In this document: positions 14,207 through 17,500 of the stretch, piece after piece
Layout: each line of letters opens with the position of its first letter
Position numbering within the stretch: the first letter of the stretch is position 1
Source: an uncultured Clostridia bacterium
Lineage (GTDB): Bacteria > Bacillota > Clostridia > Peptostreptococcales > Anaerovoracaceae
Length of the DNA: 17,500 nt
Reading direction: 5' to 3'
Assembly (NCBI GenBank): GCA_938009115.1
Contig: CALLHZ010000078.1
Location: 1-17,500, forward strand
Translations under genes and position numbers: made by a program
The notes under the pieces: generated by a model
The model's input: only the letters and a program-made list of their open reading frames with translations
Databases searched by the model: none
Told to the model about the DNA's origin: nothing

Positions 14207-15154
14207 TCATTCCTGAGGCTCGATATGCCGCAATATTTCGTCGTAGATCTCAACAGTGCCCACCTTGACCGTATCGCCATTGCTGCCGGTTTCCTGAAAC
14301 GACCCGGAATAGACCAGCGAGTCCTTACCGTCGGTGGTGATCACCTTGATCCTCGTAAAATCAAACTCTCCGGTAAGGTCTTTGACATAGACCCCCTCCA
14401 GCCCTTCTTCCATGGTGATCGCCGTGTTGGGCACGATGAGTCCCTGATAATCCTCCGTCACGACCGTGACCGGAGTTTTCCTGAGGCTGGCAAAGGGTTC
14501 GTAATATTTGTCCGTCCGGATCACAGCCAGCCAGCCCTCCTGCTTGCGCACCAGGTCCGTGGTGACGGCGGAAACGGATTCCTCGCCGAATTCCAGAGTG
14601 ACTGCGGAGCCGGTGGTGTACTTGAACAGCCGGTCCTCCGTCACCGGGATCGCCGCGTACCAGACATCGTCCAGAACGATCTTGTAGAGCGGTTCTCCGG
14701 CGATGATCTGATCACGCTTGGTATTTTCCGGTTCAATGGCCAATGTCGCCAGCTCTGCCGGCTCCAGTTCCCCCACCCGCTCCGGAGAGAAATAAGCCTC
14801 ATATCCGTCGATGTAATAGCTGACAACGCCGGTATATCCGCAGTAATATCCTGTGGGATTCCCGCTGGAGGGATAGATATCCAGGATCTTTGTCCCTTTC
14901 CGCGTCTTGACCCCTTCGTCCACATAATAACTGGCGCTGCCGGTCTGGCCCGCCGTCAGGACGATCTCGTTGCGCACGAGATAGGCTTCCGTTTCATCGG
15001 TGACACGCAGGTTGCCGTAAGAAACGATGGCCGTCCGGGCCAGCGCGCCGGAAATGTCCGGTATCACATAAATAAAGACATATAAGCCGATACATGCCGC
15101 CAGAAAAACGACAACGCCGGCGATGTACCGATTCCCCTTCTTATTCTTTTTCAT
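14207..15154 (-). CDS. HlyD-like single-pass membrane protein
   Basis: A 315-residue protein with a basic N-terminus, one transmembrane helix (~10-31) and a large exported part. In Clostridia this gene next to yggS-sepF is commonly labelled an HlyD-type periplasmic adaptor. Beta-rich motifs such as GNLRVTDETEAYLVRNE, YYVDEGVKTRKGTKILDIYP and GLIVPNTAITMEEGLEGVYV fit a biotinyl-lipoyl/membrane-fusion barrel arrangement. No transporter partner gene is adjacent, so efflux is not supported; a division or envelope role is inferred from context only. No clear ribosome binding site lies in the 18-nt gap after trmD. Confidence 0.8.
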   Translation of the reverse strand: MKKNKKGNRYIAGVVVFLAACIGLYVFIYVIPDISGALARTAIVSYGNLRVTDETEAYLVRNEIVLTAGQTGSASYYVDEGVKTRKGTKILDIYPSSGNPTGYYCGYTGVVSYYIDGYEAYFSPERVGELEPAELATLAIEPENTKRDQIIAGEPLYKIVLDDVWYAAIPVTEDRLFKYTTGSAVTLEFGEESVSAVTTDLVRKQEGWLAVIRTDKYYEPFASLRKTPVTVVTEDYQGLIVPNTAITMEEGLEGVYVKDLTGEFDFTRIKVITTDGKDSLVYSGSFQETGSNGDTVKVGTVEIYDEILRHIEPQE

Positions 15155-15172
15155 GGGACCATTCTATCAGAA

Positions 15173-15934
15173 TCATTCTTCCTCTTCAAGAAGAGGCTCC
15201 TGCTTCAATACCCGGTCCAGCACACGCTGCTCCTCTTTGCTGAGCGCCGGCGCATCTTTGAGAAACAAGTGCAGCAGATCCGGCCGCCTCCGCAGCGTGT
15301 GGCGAAGGGCGCATTCCCACTGCCAAAGCCGGATCAGCTTATGGTTGCCGTTGAACAGGACTTCCGGCACCTGCAGACCTTCGTACTCTCTTGGCTTTGT
15401 ATACTGGTCATACTCCAGCAGGCCTGAATAAACAGACTCCTCACGATGGGCGCCTTCGCTGCCCAGAACGCCGGGAACCAGCCGCGCCACGGCATCGATC
15501 AGAACCATGGAGGCCAGCTCGCCGCCTGTCAGGATATAGTCACCGATGGAGACTTCCTCCATGTCCCAGGCGTCCAGGATCCTCTGATCAACCCCTTCGT
15601 AATGGCCGCACAGGATCACCAGCTCCGGCTCCTGTGACAACTCGCGGATCAGGGTCTGGTCCAGCAGGCGGCCGCGGGGGGACATGTATAATATTCTTTT
15701 TCCTTTTGCACCGATAGACCGTAAAGCATCAAAAACTGGCTGAGGCGTCAGGATCATTCCCGCGCCGCCGCCATAGGGTGTATCATCGGTTTTCTTGTGC
15801 TTGTCTTTGGTGTGATCCCGAATGTTTGTGACGCCGATCTCCAGCAGGCCGCTTTCAACGGCGCGGCCCAGGATGCTTTGGCCGGTCACAGGAGAAAACA
15901 TATCGGGAAACAACGTGAGGATATCGATCTTCAT
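15173..15934 (-). CDS. trmD: tRNA (guanine-37-N1)-methyltransferase
   Basis: TrmD methylates G37 of tRNAs with SAM, which prevents +1 frameshifting. The 253-residue SPOUT enzyme begins MKIDILTLFPDMF and shows DDTPYGGGAGM (50-60), the SAM-binding knot with ILCGHYEGVDQRI (107-119), SIGDYILTGGELA (129-141) and the C-terminal DNA/RNA-binding helix region. Its start overlaps the rimM stop by 1 nt (TGATG), so the two are probably translationally coupled. The usual next gene, rplS, does not follow. Confidence 0.97.
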   Translation of the reverse strand: MKIDILTLFPDMFSPVTGQSILGRAVESGLLEIGVTNIRDHTKDKHKKTDDTPYGGGAGMILTPQPVFDALRSIGAKGKRILYMSPRGRLLDQTLIRELSQEPELVILCGHYEGVDQRILDAWDMEEVSIGDYILTGGELASMVLIDAVARLVPGVLGSEGAHREESVYSGLLEYDQYTKPREYEGLQVPEVLFNGNHKLIRLWQWECALRHTLRRRPDLLHLFLKDAPALSKEEQRVLDRVLKQEPLLEEEE

Positions 15935-16428
15935 CAGTCCGTCATCCCTTCGATCAGCCGGACCGTCATAATCCTTGCAGAAAGATCCACCTCCAGGATA
16001 AATTCGCCCACAGCGGGAACCAAAAACGAATGCCCCGCTTCGTCGGCGATCTCATAAACATCCTGGTGAGGACGCTGCAGCACATCTGTCAGTTTTCCGA
16101 CGACGCGTCCTTCCGGTGTCCGCACGGTCAGGCCGATCAGGTCACGGATAAAATACGTGTCTTCAGGCATCTCCCACAGGGATTCCTGCGGGAGAAAAAG
16201 CTCCTGTCCGCGCAGGCTTTCCGCAGCGTTTCGATCTTCCACGCCCGCAAGCCTCAGGACGACCATGTCCTTCTGAAAACGGACGGACAGGACCTGGTGG
16301 CTGCGGTTTCCTATCAGCACCTCCGGGATTTGAGAGAAGCGCTCCGCTTGATCTGTAAACGGATATACGCGAACTTCTCCCCGTATCCCCACCGGCGCCG
16401 TGATCTTTCCAAGCTTGACGTAATCCAT
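15934..16428 (-). CDS. rimM: Ribosome maturation factor RimM
   Basis: RimM helps mature the 30S head near S19. The 164 residues comprise the RimM N-terminal barrel (YVKLGKITAPVGIRGEVRVYP) and a C-terminal PRC barrel (YFIRDLIGLTVRTPEG, then SFLVPAVGEFILEVDL). The start at 16428 is chosen over an upstream ATG at 16464 because GAGG lies 6 nt before it and the upstream part overlaps khpA and is not conserved. It follows khpA by 19 nt. Confidence 0.95.
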   Translation of the reverse strand: MDYVKLGKITAPVGIRGEVRVYPFTDQAERFSQIPEVLIGNRSHQVLSVRFQKDMVVLRLAGVEDRNAAESLRGQELFLPQESLWEMPEDTYFIRDLIGLTVRTPEGRVVGKLTDVLQRPHQDVYEIADEAGHSFLVPAVGEFILEVDLSARIMTVRLIEGMTD

Positions 16429-16447
16429 GGGGTCCTCGCTGCGTTTA

Positions 16448-16681
16448 TCAGGAAACGATCTCAACGATCACCTTTTTGTTTTGCTTGACTGCCGCTGCTT
16501 TGACAACCGTTCGGAGCGCCTTGGCGATCCGTCCCTGCTTTCCGATGACCTTGCCCATGTCCTGGGCGGAAACACGAAGCTCGATGACGGTGGAATCCCC
16601 GTCGCTGGCGAGCTCGCGTACCTGAACTTCCTCCGGCGCATCGACCAGCGATTTGGCGATGGTCTCTACCAATAACAACAT
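16448..16681 (-). CDS. khpA: KhpA, KH-domain RNA-binding protein
   Basis: KhpA (YlqC) is a small RNA chaperone-like protein that pairs with KhpB in Firmicutes and affects cell length and small RNAs. The 77 residues form one KH domain with the GxxG loop GKQG in MGKVIGKQGRIAKALR. GGTGA lies shortly upstream of the ATG. Its place between rpsP and rimM is standard. Confidence 0.94.
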   Translation of the reverse strand: MLLLVETIAKSLVDAPEEVQVRELASDGDSTVIELRVSAQDMGKVIGKQGRIAKALRTVVKAAAVKQNKKVIVEIVS

Positions 16682-16696
16682 AATGTCACCGCTTTC

Positions 16697-16942
16697 TTAT
16701 TCGATAATGCCTGACTTTTTAAAGAGTGCACGGACCGTATCGGTGGGCGCGGCTCCCGTGGAAAGCCATTTCTTCGCCTTTTCGGCATCGATTTTGATGT
16801 CTGCGGGGTCTGTCAGCGGGTTATAGTAGCCGATCTCTTCGATGAATCTGCCGTCTCTGGGGGAACGGGAGTCTGCCACGACCACTCTGTAAAAGGGTTT
16901 CTTGTGTGCGCCCATTCTTTTCAATCTGATTTTAACTGCCAT
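16697..16942 (-). CDS. rpsP: 30S ribosomal protein S16
   Basis: S16 is needed for 30S assembly. The 81 residues start MAVKIRLKRMGAHKKPFYRV and include VADSRSPRDGRFIEEIGYYNP and the C-terminal WLSTGAAPTDTVRALF, all standard. AGGAGG precedes the ATG at ideal spacing. An 80-nt gap separates it from ffh; I see no strong terminator or promoter there. Confidence 0.97.
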   Translation of the reverse strand: MAVKIRLKRMGAHKKPFYRVVVADSRSPRDGRFIEEIGYYNPLTDPADIKIDAEKAKKWLSTGAAPTDTVRALFKKSGIIE

Positions 16943-17022
16943 TTCTTCCTCCTGATATCTTATATCTGTGATTTTTATTCTGAAAGCCGCATCCCTGCAG
17001 CATTTCGACTGTGTTCAAAGGG

Positions 17023-17453
17023 CTAAAAGCCTGGAAACATCCTGCGTCCCCGTTTGCCCATTTTTCCGCCGGAAAACTGTTTCATCAGCTTTCGGGTGTC
17101 CTCGTAGCGCTTGATCAGGCTGTTCACCCGCGCCACGGTGACGCCGGCGCCGACCGCGATGCGCTTCCGACGGCTTCCGTTGAGGATCTGGGGATTCTGG
17201 CGCTCTTCCCTTGTCATGGACTGGATGATCGCCTCCATATACTTGAACTCCTGCTCCCCTTTGTCCAATTGCTCTTCGTCGGGCTTCGCCCCTCCGCCGG
17301 GCAGCATATCCATGAGCTTGGCCAATCCGCCCATACCACGGATCTGCGCAAACTGATCCAAAAAGTCCTCCAGGGTGAACTGGTTTTTTTTCATTTTCTT
17401 TTCCAGTTCCCTGGCTTTTTCTTCGTCGTAGGACTCCTGGGCCTTTTCGATCA
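17023..17453 (-). CDS. ffh: Signal recognition particle protein Ffh, C-terminal part
   Basis: Ffh binds signal peptides and 4.5S/6S RNA and delivers nascent membrane proteins to FtsY. Only about 143 codons are visible, covering the end of the NG domain linker and the M domain: FTLEDFLDQFAQIRGMGGL, the methionine-rich finger MDMLPGG, and the RNA-binding NGSRRKRIAVGAGVTVARVN. The gene ends KRGRRMFPGF. Its 5' part is missing because sequence from 17454 is adapter, so the apparent TTG start at 17454 is artefactual. Confidence 0.95.
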
Positions 17454-17500
17454 AGATCGGAAGAGCGTCGTGTAGGGAAAGAGTGTAGATCTCGGTGGTC
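17454..17500. other. Illumina TruSeq adapter contamination at contig end
   Basis: The last 47 bases begin AGATCGGAAGAGCGTCGTGT and continue exactly as the reverse complement of the Illumina universal adapter. They replace the 5' half of ffh. The tell-tale translated tail DRKSVV appears on the plus strand. Confidence 0.97.

Noticed and set aside
13619..15085. 488-residue plus-strand frame
   Set aside because: It lies opposite yggS and the HlyD-like gene, which have clear motifs; it is an antisense shadow in GC-rich DNA.
17011..17475. Plus-strand frame of 154 residues ending DRKSVV
   Set aside because: It is a shadow of ffh running into adapter sequence.

Overview
The window suggests a Clostridia-type Firmicute, inferred from gene content and order (ffh-rpsP-khpA-rimM-trmD, yggS-sepF-yggT-divIVA-lspA-rluD, yicC-gmk-rpoZ, rqcH). 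I cannot name a genus. It looks like a short-read contig. The last 47 bases (17454-17500) match Illumina TruSeq adapter, so the true sequence stops inside ffh. The first ~54 bases look like an insertion-sequence end, a common place for an assembly to break.

The left part (1-4750) is AT-richer and accessory. It holds a secreted protein with a copper-amine-oxidase-type stalk domain, MORN repeats and a YGAYGS-repeat C-terminus. Next come an AbrB-type regulator fragment, an IS3-family element with intact orfA and orfB, and a broken RHS/YD-repeat gene. The IS separates two truncated genes and has no visible target duplication, so a deletion or recombination probably happened here.

The stretch 4614-5519 has no credible gene but is highly structured. 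Imperfect 34-bp inverted repeats, including a TA at each outer edge, bound about 735 bp. Each end carries an AGACRTG/CATGTCT palindrome followed by a terminator-like hairpin. Inside are four copies of a GTTATACAGG/CCTGTATAAC hairpin. This could be a non-autonomous, MITE-like element and is the best candidate for something undescribed.

The right part (5520-17453) is GC-richer housekeeping sequence. A minus-strand operon yicC-gmk-rpoZ-tcdA diverges from plus-strand rqcH, which acts in ribosome-associated quality control. A 13-bp-stem bidirectional terminator separates rqcH from a second minus-strand cluster that runs from ffh to a flavin-reductase-like gene: ffh, rpsP, khpA, rimM, trmD, an HlyD-like adaptor, yggS, sepF, yggT, divIVA, lspA, rluD, flavin reductase. 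Most genes there lie within 25 nt of each other or overlap. Together they cover protein targeting, ribosome and tRNA maturation, Z-ring and pole organisation, and lipoprotein processing. Several genes usual in this context (rplS, ylmH, ileS, remA) are absent at the expected places.
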